A stretch of DNA of 64,000 nt from Streptomyces exfoliatus (GTDB lineage: Bacteria > Actinomycetota > Actinomycetes > Streptomycetales > Streptomycetaceae): assembly GCF_000725545.1 (NCBI RefSeq), contig NZ_JNZP01000010.1, forward strand, positions 1 to 64,000, given 5' to 3'. The notes under the pieces are model-generated. The model made no database searches. It was not told the origin of the DNA and worked only from the letters and a program-made list of their open reading frames with translations. Within the stretch, counting starts at the first letter, position 1. Each line of letters opens with the position of its first letter. This document shows, one piece after another, positions 17,053 to 23,943 of the stretch. Both the position numbers and the translations under genes were made by a program.

Positions 17053-17334
17053 TCAGCCACCGAGCGGCAGGCCGCCGGGAACCGGGAGGCCGCCGAGCAG
17101 CGGGGCGCCCTTGGTGGCGTCGTTCAGCTGGGTGGCGGTGTCCGTGACGGTCTTGACCGGCGAGCCTTCCGTGGTGCTGCTCAGCACGTCCGACTTCAGC
17201 CCATTGGCGGCGATCGCTTCGAGGCCACCGTTCAGGCTGGTGGGGGTCATCGCCTCCGTGGCCATGGCGGGCGCGGCGGCACCGAGCGCCATCAGCGATC
17301 CGGCGACGACCGCGGCGACCTTGGTGGGCTTCAT
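17053..17334 (-). CDS. Small secreted hypothetical protein
   Basis: This 93-residue product has a clear signal peptide (KVAAVVAGSLMALGAAAPAMA, cleavage about residue 25). The short mature region, about 68 residues, ends in a Gly/Leu/Pro-rich tail (GAPLLGGLPVPGGLPLGG). There is no Cys and no known domain. The ATG follows an AGGAAGG ribosome site. It resembles small secreted proteins found beside chaplin genes in Streptomyces; a coat-associated role is inferred only from position. Confidence 0.65.
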   Translation of the reverse strand: MKPTKVAAVVAGSLMALGAAAPAMATEAMTPTSLNGGLEAIAANGLKSDVLSSTTEGSPVKTVTDTATQLNDATKGAPLLGGLPVPGGLPLGG

Positions 17335-17509
17335 GGGGTGAATCCTTCCTCTGTGCTTTCAAGTCACGTACGACACAAGCCTCTTGACCGAAACCTGTGC
17401 TTTGTACTGCTTCTGTAACGAGAGGTGCGCTCCCCGGAAACTCCGAGAGGAAGGATTTCTCGACACTGCACCCGATCGATGTGGACCGGTGTGATGGGAC
17501 GACCGCACA

Positions 17510-17549
17510 CGCCCGATCCGGCCCGGCGGATGCCGGGCCGGATCGGGCG
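17510..17549 (-). terminator. 18-bp perfect hairpin terminator
   Basis: The left arm (17510-17527, CGCCCGATCC...) and right arm (17532-17549) form 18 perfect pairs around a GGAT loop, with no mismatch. It ends the minus-strand Pro-rich gene at 17570 and could also shield the gene at 17053. Confidence 0.85.
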
Positions 17550-17569
17550 CGCGGATGACGACCGGTCGG

Positions 17570-18427
17570 CTACCGGACCGGCAGCGGCGGCTTGACCGGC
17601 AGTTCGGGCACGTCGACCGGGGGCTTCACCGGCGGGTCGACGGGCAGCTCCGGCGGGTCCACCGGCAGCTCGGGCGCGGTGACCGGGAGCGACGGCAGCG
17701 AAGGCAGGCCGGCCAGGTCGGGAGCGGGCAGGCCGCTGCCGAGGACCGTGGCGACGGCCAGGTTGACCAGCGAGGTCAGGGTCGCCGTGACCTGCGGTAC
17801 GACCCCGCCCGCGTTGCCGGACGTGACGGCGGCGAGGAGGGCGGCGACCGCCTTCTCGACGGTGGCGAGGGCGTCGTCGACGACGTCGGCCGGGGCGGCG
17901 GCCTTGCCTGCCCACGCGGCCTTCGCTCCGGCCGCGACGGGCAGACCGACCGGTGGCTTCACGGGCAGGGCGGGGGCTTCCACAGGCGGCTTCGCCGGAA
18001 GGTCGACCGGGGTCTCGACGGCCGGCGGGGTGACGGGAAGCTCCGCGGGCGGGGTCACCGGGAGGTCCGTGGAGGGCGGCGTGACGGGCGCGTCCGGCAG
18101 CGGGGCCGGGGCGGCGGCCTTGGCCTCGTCGACGGCGGCCGCGATCTTGGCCTTGAGGGCCTCGGCGTCGGTCGCGGGGAGCTGACCCTCGTCGGCCTTG
18201 AGCGCGGCCGTGACGAGTTCGGTCACCGGGGAGGTCACCGAGCCGAGGTCGCCGAGCGCCTCCGCCTGGGACAGGAGGGCGGCGGCTTCGGGAAGGGGTG
18301 CGCGCGCGGCCCGGTCGGCCGCGGTGGACGGATGGTGTTCGCCGGCGATGGCGGGTCCCGCCGTGCCGAGGGTGATGACGGCGGATATCGCCAGGGCGGT
18401 GAGACGGCGTGTAGCCAGGGGACGCAT
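17570..18427 (-). CDS. Secreted Pro-rich protein with PxxP repeats
   Basis: I do not recognise this 285-residue exported protein. It has a signal peptide (LTALAISAVITLGTAGPAIA) and an Ala-rich helical part (about 45-95). A run of imperfect repeats follows, such as LPVTPPAELPVTPPAVETPVDLPAKPP, then a second helical segment (about 175-230) and another Pro-rich tail (LPVDPPELPVDPPVKPPVDVPELPVKPP). It has no Cys and no sortase motif, so it is probably free or loosely bound in the wall or coat. An 18-bp hairpin follows the gene. Confidence 0.65.
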   Translation of the reverse strand: MRPLATRRLTALAISAVITLGTAGPAIAGEHHPSTAADRAARAPLPEAAALLSQAEALGDLGSVTSPVTELVTAALKADEGQLPATDAEALKAKIAAAVDEAKAAAPAPLPDAPVTPPSTDLPVTPPAELPVTPPAVETPVDLPAKPPVEAPALPVKPPVGLPVAAGAKAAWAGKAAAPADVVDDALATVEKAVAALLAAVTSGNAGGVVPQVTATLTSLVNLAVATVLGSGLPAPDLAGLPSLPSLPVTAPELPVDPPELPVDPPVKPPVDVPELPVKPPLPVR

Positions 18428-18636
18428 ATGTGTTCCTTTTCCTTATGCGTCGGACAAGTTCCCTCTCACCGTGCCTGCGGGTATAGCGCTCCGCAACCGT
18501 AGAACTACGGAGCGCCACACCTCCGTTCGGGTGAATCCACCCTGCGCGCCTGCCCCTCCGAGGGGCGTACGCCGTTGCACCGAACGGCGCACGACGGTGC
18601 GGCCGAACGAGGAACGGACCAACAGCCGACAGCGGA

Positions 18637-18680
18637 GAAGCCGGTGCGCCCACCCCGGAAGGGATGGGCGCACCGGCTTC
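18637..18680 (-). terminator. 16-bp perfect hairpin terminator after chaplin
   Basis: GAAGCCGGTGCGCCCA (18637-18652) pairs perfectly with TGGGCGCACCGGCTTC (18665-18680) around a 12-nt loop. It lies 26 bp beyond the stop of the minus-strand chaplin at 18706. Confidence 0.85.
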
Positions 18681-18705
18681 GGAAGGACCGATCAGGCGTG
18701 CCGGA

Positions 18706-18945
18706 TCAGGCGTTGACGCAGGCGTTGCCGAAGGCCGGGTTCAGCGCGCCGATGACGCTGACCGTGTTGCCGCAGAGGTTGACCGGGATGTGCACCGGGA
18801 CCTGGACGACGTTGCCGGAGCCGACACCGGGGGACTTCACGGCCGCGGCCTCGGCGCCGGCGTCGGCGACAGCGGCACCGGCGGCACCGGCGACGGCGGC
18901 GGCGGCACCCACGGTGAGGACAACGGCCTTGGCGATACGGGACAT
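18706..18945 (-). CDS. Short chaplin
   Basis: This 79-residue chaplin is secreted through a Sec signal (about 1-28) and carries one chaplin domain, GNVVQVPVHIPVNLCGNTVSVIGALNPAFGNACVNA, with both Cys. It should take part in the amyloid-like surface film that lets aerial hyphae and spores leave water. The chaplin-coding part is nearly identical at DNA level to that of the gene at 14483. ATG 18945 follows a GGAGG-like site. It is divergent from the polysaccharide operon, with 379 bp between. Confidence 0.93.
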   Translation of the reverse strand: MSRIAKAVVLTVGAAAAVAGAAGAAVADAGAEAAAVKSPGVGSGNVVQVPVHIPVNLCGNTVSVIGALNPAFGNACVNA

Positions 18946-19324
18946 GGGGAGGTGCTCCTCGATCGAAATTCAACGCGGACTGCGCGGACTGTTCGGCCCG
19001 GCTCTCTCAACAACGCTCCGGTTTTTCATCGGTTGCTCTCCCGAACGGGTGACGTTCAACCGATCTTTGGGCCATAGGGGGGCCATTGGAGGGAGTGGGC
19101 GTGGAATGGCGCAACACGCTCAACGAGGAACCTGCCCCGCGGATACGGGAGTTAGCGTTTCCGGGCATCTAATGCGTACTATCGCCCCGCGTCGGGGTTA
19201 TAACGTTCCCGAACGTTGCTTCCGGGCCCGCCGCGCGTTCACCCATTTCGTGCGGACGACACCTTCCCCTCTCCCGGCCTTCACGGGTCTTCCCTTCCTT
19301 CTCTCATCAAAGCGGAGAACCTGT
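18946..19324. other. Long divergent intergenic region
   Basis: This 379-bp non-coding region separates the chaplin (-) from the first gene of the polysaccharide operon (+). I see no gene in it. It is less GC-rich than its surroundings and contains a perfect inverted repeat at 19202-19217 plus a small hairpin CCCCGC-GTC-GGGG at about 19184-19197. Promoters for both directions should lie here. Confidence 0.6.
19202..19217. promoter_or_regulatory. Perfect inverted repeat, candidate operator
   Basis: AACGTTC-CC-GAACGTT is a perfect 7-2-7 inverted repeat, 108 bp upstream of the operon's first start codon. Its AT content and symmetry suggest a dimeric regulator site for the polysaccharide operon or the divergent chaplin. 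No regulator is identified. Confidence 0.45.
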
Positions 19325-20044
19325 ATGCGGAATTCAGCGGTTCTTGCTGTGCGACGCAGCGTGTTGTGCGCCCTGTCGTGTGCGGCCCTGTCCGCCGCGC
19401 TGCCGGTCGCCTCCGCCGCCGCACCCCAGCCAAGGGAGGCGAGCCGCGTACCCTTCGCCGCGCGCTACCAGGCCGTGCAGCACGGTGGGATCGTGCGCGC
19501 CGCCAACTCCTCGGCGAAGGGCGTGAAGGGCACCGAGTCGGCCAACGACGGCGCCGCGATCGCGTACGTCGACGTGGACAGCGATCCGAACACGTACAAC
19601 TCCAGCCGCGCCGAGCTCGCCGTCCCCGAAGGCGCCCGGGTCGCCTGGGCCCGCCTCTACTGGGGCGGCAACCTGCGGGTCCCGCTCGACGGAAACGGTT
19701 ATGACAAGGCGTCGGACGGCCTGCTCGGCGTGGTCGCCTATGGCGGTGACCGCGGAACTTCCGGGGATTACCTGGCGGTGGAAACGAGTCACCGGAAGAG
19801 CACCCGGCTCTCCGATTCCGCCAATTCCGCGGACGACGTGATGAACTCCAGCATCACCGAATTCGGCGCCGGCAGGACGGTCCGCTTTCCCGATGGTACG
19901 AACACCATGGGGTACGACTCCGACGTCTTCGACCTGCGCGGGGCGCTGCGCGACGGGGCCGACCGTGTCCACGTCCGGCTCGGCAGCCGGCAGGACACCG
20001 TCTGGCTCGGTGCGCTCTTCCTCCAGGCCGACGTCCGGCGCTGA
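19325..20044 (+). CDS. Secreted DUF3344-like protein, first gene of polysaccharide operon
   Basis: This 239-residue exported protein has a signal peptide (RRSVLCALSCAALSAALPVASAA). Its beta-rich mature part, with GTESANDGAAIAYVDVDSDPNTYNSSRAELAVPEGARVAWARLYWGGNL, resembles DUF3344-type actinobacterial surface proteins. It ends GSRQDTVWLGALFLQADVRR, also seen in that group, so it appears complete although short. The start ATG 19325 follows GGAG at about 8 nt. Only one base separates its stop from the next start, so it is firmly part of the operon. Function unknown; possibly a secreted partner of the polymer. The family call is moderate. Confidence 0.65.
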   Translation: MRNSAVLAVRRSVLCALSCAALSAALPVASAAAPQPREASRVPFAARYQAVQHGGIVRAANSSAKGVKGTESANDGAAIAYVDVDSDPNTYNSSRAELAVPEGARVAWARLYWGGNLRVPLDGNGYDKASDGLLGVVAYGGDRGTSGDYLAVETSHRKSTRLSDSANSADDVMNSSITEFGAGRTVRFPDGTNTMGYDSDVFDLRGALRDGADRVHVRLGSRQDTVWLGALFLQADVRR

Positions 20045-20045
20045 C

Positions 20046-21182
20046 GTGCTGCCCTCATCCGACGCGGACCCCGCGTCCCTCACCGTCCTGCACACGGTCC
20101 AGCCCGGTGACGGCGGGGTCGCCCGTGTCGTCATCGACCTGGTCCGCGCGCAGCTCGCCGCCGGCCTTCGGGTCGCGGTCGCCTGCCCGCCCGGCACGTC
20201 CCTCTCCGCGGCCGTCCGCGCCGAGGGCGCCGACACCCACGACTGGCGGGCCGGTCGGGAACCCGGTCCCCGACTGGTCCGCGAGACGAGGGAGCTGGCC
20301 CGGGTGATCCGTACCGTCCGGCCCGGACTCGTGCACGCGCACAGCGCCAAGGCCGGGCTCTGCGCCCGACTCGCCCTGCGGGGAGGGATTCCGACGGTGT
20401 ATCAGCCGCACGCCTGGTCCTTCGAGGCGGTCGAGGGAAGGACCGCCTCGCTCGCCCGGCGCTGGGAACGCTTCGGCGCCCGCTGGACGCACCGGATCGT
20501 CTGCGTGAGCGAGGCCGAGCGGCGTACCGGCGAGGCCGCCGGCGTCACGGCGGACTGGACCGTCGTCCACAACGGTGTGGACGTGGCCCGGTTCGCGACC
20601 GGAGGCCCGCCCGGCAACCCCGCGCCCACCGTCGTCTGCGTGGGCCGGCTCTGCCGCCAGAAGGGGCAGGACGTCCTGCTCGCCGCCTGGCCCGCCGTCC
20701 TCGCGGAGGTGCCCACGGCCCGTCTCGTGCTGGTCGGCGAAGGACCCGACGGCGAACGGCTGCGCGCCGCCGCAGGCCCCTCGGTGCGGTTCACCGGAGC
20801 CGTCGACGACACCGCCCCCTGGTACCGGGCCGCCGACGTGGTCGTCCTGCCGTCCCGCTGGGAGGGCATGGCGCTCGCGCCCCTGGAGGCCATGGCGAGC
20901 GGCCGGCCGGTCGTCGTCAGCGACGTCGACGGCGCCCGCGAGAGCCTGCCGCCCGCCCATGAACCCCTCTGCCTGGTCCCGCCCGAGGACCCGGCCGCGC
21001 TCGCCACCGCTCTCGGCCGCCTCCTCGGCAGGCAGGAGCTGCGGCACCGCCTGGGCCGCGAGGCCCACGAGCACGTACTCAGCAGATTCGATGTCCGGCG
21101 CACCGGCGCGGCCGTCGCGGACGTCTACCGCGACCTGGCCGGAGCGCGAGGCACCGAGCACAGAGAGCCGATTGCGCAGTGA
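20046..21182 (+). CDS. Glycosyltransferase family 4
   Basis: This 378-residue GT-B glycosyltransferase (GT4) would add a sugar from a nucleotide donor to a lipid-linked oligosaccharide at the inner face of the membrane. N-terminal features are VLHTVQPGDGGVARVVIDL and HAHSAKAGL; the C-terminal donor-binding half has VGRLCRQKGQDVLLAAW, VGEGPDGERLR and the E-x7-E signature region SRWEGMALAPLEAMASGRPVV. GTG 20046 starts one base after the upstream stop. Its own stop overlaps the next start (GTGA). Donor and acceptor cannot be told from sequence. Confidence 0.9.
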   Translation: MLPSSDADPASLTVLHTVQPGDGGVARVVIDLVRAQLAAGLRVAVACPPGTSLSAAVRAEGADTHDWRAGREPGPRLVRETRELARVIRTVRPGLVHAHSAKAGLCARLALRGGIPTVYQPHAWSFEAVEGRTASLARRWERFGARWTHRIVCVSEAERRTGEAAGVTADWTVVHNGVDVARFATGGPPGNPAPTVVCVGRLCRQKGQDVLLAAWPAVLAEVPTARLVLVGEGPDGERLRAAAGPSVRFTGAVDDTAPWYRAADVVVLPSRWEGMALAPLEAMASGRPVVVSDVDGARESLPPAHEPLCLVPPEDPAALATALGRLLGRQELRHRLGREAHEHVLSRFDVRRTGAAVADVYRDLAGARGTEHREPIAQ

Positions 21183-22630
21183 CCACGGAAAGCACCAGCG
21201 TCCCCTCCTCGCCGGGCCCCTGGCCCACCGCGGGCCAGGCCTTCGGCCTCGCCTCCCTCGCGCCGCGCCCCGGCACGACCGACCGGCTCGCGCTGCCTCG
21301 GCACCGCCGCGCCCGGGTCCGGTCCGGCGTGGCACCGCTCGTGACGGTCGACTGCCTCGCCGTCGTCGCCGCCGCCACACTGCTCAGCGCGGCGCACCAC
21401 GACGCACGGCTCCTGCTGCCGGTCCTGGCGGTCGTCCTGGTCCTCGACGGGCACGCCGGGCTCTACCGGCCCGCCGCCCACACCCGGGCCCTCGACGAAC
21501 TGCCCGCGCTGGCCTCCCGCGCCGGGTTCGCCTGGTGTCTGGCCGCGGCCGGGATCGCCGCGTACTCGCCCGCCCTGGCGATCGGTCCGCTGCGGCTCTG
21601 CGCCGCCTATCTGACCCACGTGGGCGTCGTCAGCCTCGTCAGAGCCCTGCTGCTCGCCCGGCGGCGCCGGACCGCGCGCGCCCATCCCCGGTCGGCGCTC
21701 GTCGTCGGCGGGGCGGGGGCCGCGCGCCGGTTCGCCGCCGCGGCGGCCCAGCACCCCGAGTACGGGATGCGGCCGGTCGGCATCGTCGGCGTGCCCGAGC
21801 AGGGCGGCGCGTCCAGGACGGCCAGGGAGGCCGGGCTTCCGGTGCTCACCACGACCGAGGAGATCCACCGGGCCGTCATCCAGAACACCGTGCGCGACGC
21901 GGTGTTCCTCGACGACGACCCGGCCCTGGTGACGCTCTTCCAGCACTACGGCTGCACCACCTGGCGGGTCGGCGGCCGGCACCAGGACGGGCCGATGGGC
22001 GAGCACCTGTGGGGGTACGCCTGGCACCGGATCGTCCCGCTCGCCGAGCGGCGCGGGCTGACCGCCAAGCGGGTCCTCGACATCGCGCTCGCCGCGCCGG
22101 CCCTGGCGCTCGCGCTGCCGGTGCTGCTGCTCTGCGCGCTCGCCGTACGGCTGTCCGACGGCCCCGGGGTCCTGTTCCGGCAGGAGCGGGTCGGGCAGCA
22201 CGGGCGCCACTTCACGCTGCTCAAGTTCCGTACGCTCCGGCCCTCCGACGACGCCGAGTCGGCGACCCGCTGGAACGTGGCGGGCGACCGGCGGATGAGC
22301 GCGGCGGGCAGCTTCCTGCGGAAGAGCTCGCTCGACGAGCTGCCGCAGCTGTGGAACGTACTGCGCGGCGACATGAGCCTGGTCGGGCCGCGTCCCGAAC
22401 GGCCTTATTTCGTCGCACAGTTCAGCAAGATCCACACCGGGTACGCGGCCCGCCACCGGATGCCGGTGGGCCTGACCGGCCTGGCGCAGGTGCACGGGCT
22501 TCGCGGCGACACCTCGATCGAGGACCGCTGCCGCTTCGACAACCACTACATCGAACACTGGTCGCTCTGGCAGGACGTCTGCATCCTGTTGCGTACGGCG
22601 GCCGGGCTCGTCCGACCCACAGGGAGCTGA
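21179..22630 (+). CDS. Polyprenyl glycosyl-1-phosphate transferase (initiating enzyme)
   Basis: This 483-residue membrane enzyme starts the repeat unit by moving a sugar-1-phosphate from a nucleotide sugar to undecaprenyl phosphate. The N-terminal half has several hydrophobic helices and a Rossmann-like cytosolic region (ALVVGGAGAARRFAAAAAQHPEYGMRPVGIVG). The C-terminal bacterial sugar transferase domain carries KRVLDIALAAPALALALPVLL, FRQERVGQHGRHFTLLKFRTL, SLDELPQLWNVLRGDMSLVGPRPERP and TGLAQVHGLRGDTSIEDR, all family hallmarks. It is coupled to the preceding glycosyltransferase by a GTGA overlap. The sugar used is unknown. Confidence 0.93.
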   Translation: MTTESTSVPSSPGPWPTAGQAFGLASLAPRPGTTDRLALPRHRRARVRSGVAPLVTVDCLAVVAAATLLSAAHHDARLLLPVLAVVLVLDGHAGLYRPAAHTRALDELPALASRAGFAWCLAAAGIAAYSPALAIGPLRLCAAYLTHVGVVSLVRALLLARRRRTARAHPRSALVVGGAGAARRFAAAAAQHPEYGMRPVGIVGVPEQGGASRTAREAGLPVLTTTEEIHRAVIQNTVRDAVFLDDDPALVTLFQHYGCTTWRVGGRHQDGPMGEHLWGYAWHRIVPLAERRGLTAKRVLDIALAAPALALALPVLLLCALAVRLSDGPGVLFRQERVGQHGRHFTLLKFRTLRPSDDAESATRWNVAGDRRMSAAGSFLRKSSLDELPQLWNVLRGDMSLVGPRPERPYFVAQFSKIHTGYAARHRMPVGLTGLAQVHGLRGDTSIEDRCRFDNHYIEHWSLWQDVCILLRTAAGLVRPTGS

Positions 22631-22632
22631 CG

Positions 22633-23943
22633 ATGGCCACGGCCGTTACCGTGCCGGCGGTCGGCCCGGACGTGAGGGACTGGGCCCGCAGGGCCGGGGC
22701 GCTCTCTCCGGTCCTCGCCGTGATCGCGCTCCTCCTCGTCCCCGGAGGCGGCGGAGCGCAGGGCGGCACCGGCGGTACGGGGACGGTCGCCGACGCGGCC
22801 TCCGGGCTCCTCGTCCTCATCTGTCTCGTCCGGGTGCTGCGCGGCGGCGCCCGGCCGCTGACGCGGGCGGCGGCCGTCGTCCTCGGCCTGCCGGTCCTCG
22901 GGATCTGCCTGGCCGCGATCACCTCGAACGACCCGGCCGCGAGCCTGCCGGGCGTCGCCCGCTACGTACAGATCTTCGTCCTCGTCCCGGCGGCCGTGCT
23001 CCTGATGATCCGCGACCGGCGGGACTTCGCCGTGGTCGCCTGGGGCCTGGTCGGGCTCGCGCTGCTCCAGGGCGCGGTGGGCGTCGCCCAGTACCTGACC
23101 GGCACGGGCGCCTCGTACCAGGGCGAGGACATCCGGGCCGTCGGCACCTTCGGGCCCACCGACGTGATGGGCATGGCGACCGTCGTGTCGTACGGGGTCG
23201 TCGTCGTCGCCGGCATCGCGCTCGGCAGCGGTCCCGGCCGGACCCGTACGGCGGCCCTCGTCTGCACCGGGCTGCTGTTCGTGCCGCTCGTACTGTCCTT
23301 CAGCCGGGGCGCGTGGATCGCGACCGTGCTCGCCTGCGCGATCCAGCTGCTGCTCTCCGGTCCCCGGCGGGCGGCGCGGGTGGCGCTCGTCGCGGGCGCG
23401 CTCGGCGTGGTCCTCGTCGGCGGCCTGGGCGTCGGTTCGGCGATGGTGAAGGAGCGGGTCACCAGCATCACCCAGGTGGCCGGGGCGCCGGACCAGTCGG
23501 TGACGGACCGGTACACGATGTGGGCGGCGGCCGGGCGGATGTGGCGCGCGGAGCCGGTCACGGGCGTCGGCCTCAAGGGCTTCCCCGCCTACCGCGACTC
23601 CAACGCCTCGCTCGCCCTGTCCTCGGGCAGCGACACGGCGGGCGCGGGCGCCGCCTTCCAGCGGCAGCCGCTGCTCTCCCCGCACAACATGTACCTCCTG
23701 GTCCTGAGCGAGCAGGGCCTGTTCGGGCTGCTCGCCCTCGCGGGCAGCTGGGTGGCGCTGCTCGTCGGGGCGCTGCGGCGGCGGCGCCTCGGCGCGGACT
23801 GCGCGCTCGTCGCGACGGGCCTGCTCTCCTGGCAGCTCATCGACTTCTTCTACGCCGACATCGGCGGCCCCTCGACGGTCCTCATGTCGGTCGTGCTCGG
23901 CCTCGCGGCCTGGTGGGCGCTCGCGGAGGTCCGGCGTGCGTGA
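22633..23943 (+). CDS. Wzy/O-antigen-ligase-like polymerase
   Basis: This 436-residue polytopic membrane protein has about 10-12 hydrophobic helices and a large outer loop (about 270-340) containing RYTMWAAAGRMWRAEPVTGVGLKGFPAYRDSN and SPHNMYLLVLSEQGLFG. That is the O-antigen ligase/polymerase (Wzy_C) signature, with conserved Arg and His. It would join repeat units on the outer face of the membrane. It starts 2 bp after the initiating transferase, behind GGGAG. Confidence 0.87.
   Translation: MATAVTVPAVGPDVRDWARRAGALSPVLAVIALLLVPGGGGAQGGTGGTGTVADAASGLLVLICLVRVLRGGARPLTRAAAVVLGLPVLGICLAAITSNDPAASLPGVARYVQIFVLVPAAVLLMIRDRRDFAVVAWGLVGLALLQGAVGVAQYLTGTGASYQGEDIRAVGTFGPTDVMGMATVVSYGVVVVAGIALGSGPGRTRTAALVCTGLLFVPLVLSFSRGAWIATVLACAIQLLLSGPRRAARVALVAGALGVVLVGGLGVGSAMVKERVTSITQVAGAPDQSVTDRYTMWAAAGRMWRAEPVTGVGLKGFPAYRDSNASLALSSGSDTAGAGAAFQRQPLLSPHNMYLLVLSEQGLFGLLALAGSWVALLVGALRRRRLGADCALVATGLLSWQLIDFFYADIGGPSTVLMSVVLGLAAWWALAEVRRA

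Noticed and set aside
19202..19217. Possible LexA (SOS) box
   Set aside because: The halves AACGTTC/GAACGTT do not match the CGAAC-N4-GTTCG spacing and order of Gram-positive LexA sites, so only a generic operator is claimed.
20575..23943. 1122-residue plus-strand reading frame
   Set aside because: Only the part from ATG 22633 (polymerase) is real. The first 686 codons are an alternative frame of the glycosyltransferase and initiating transferase genes.
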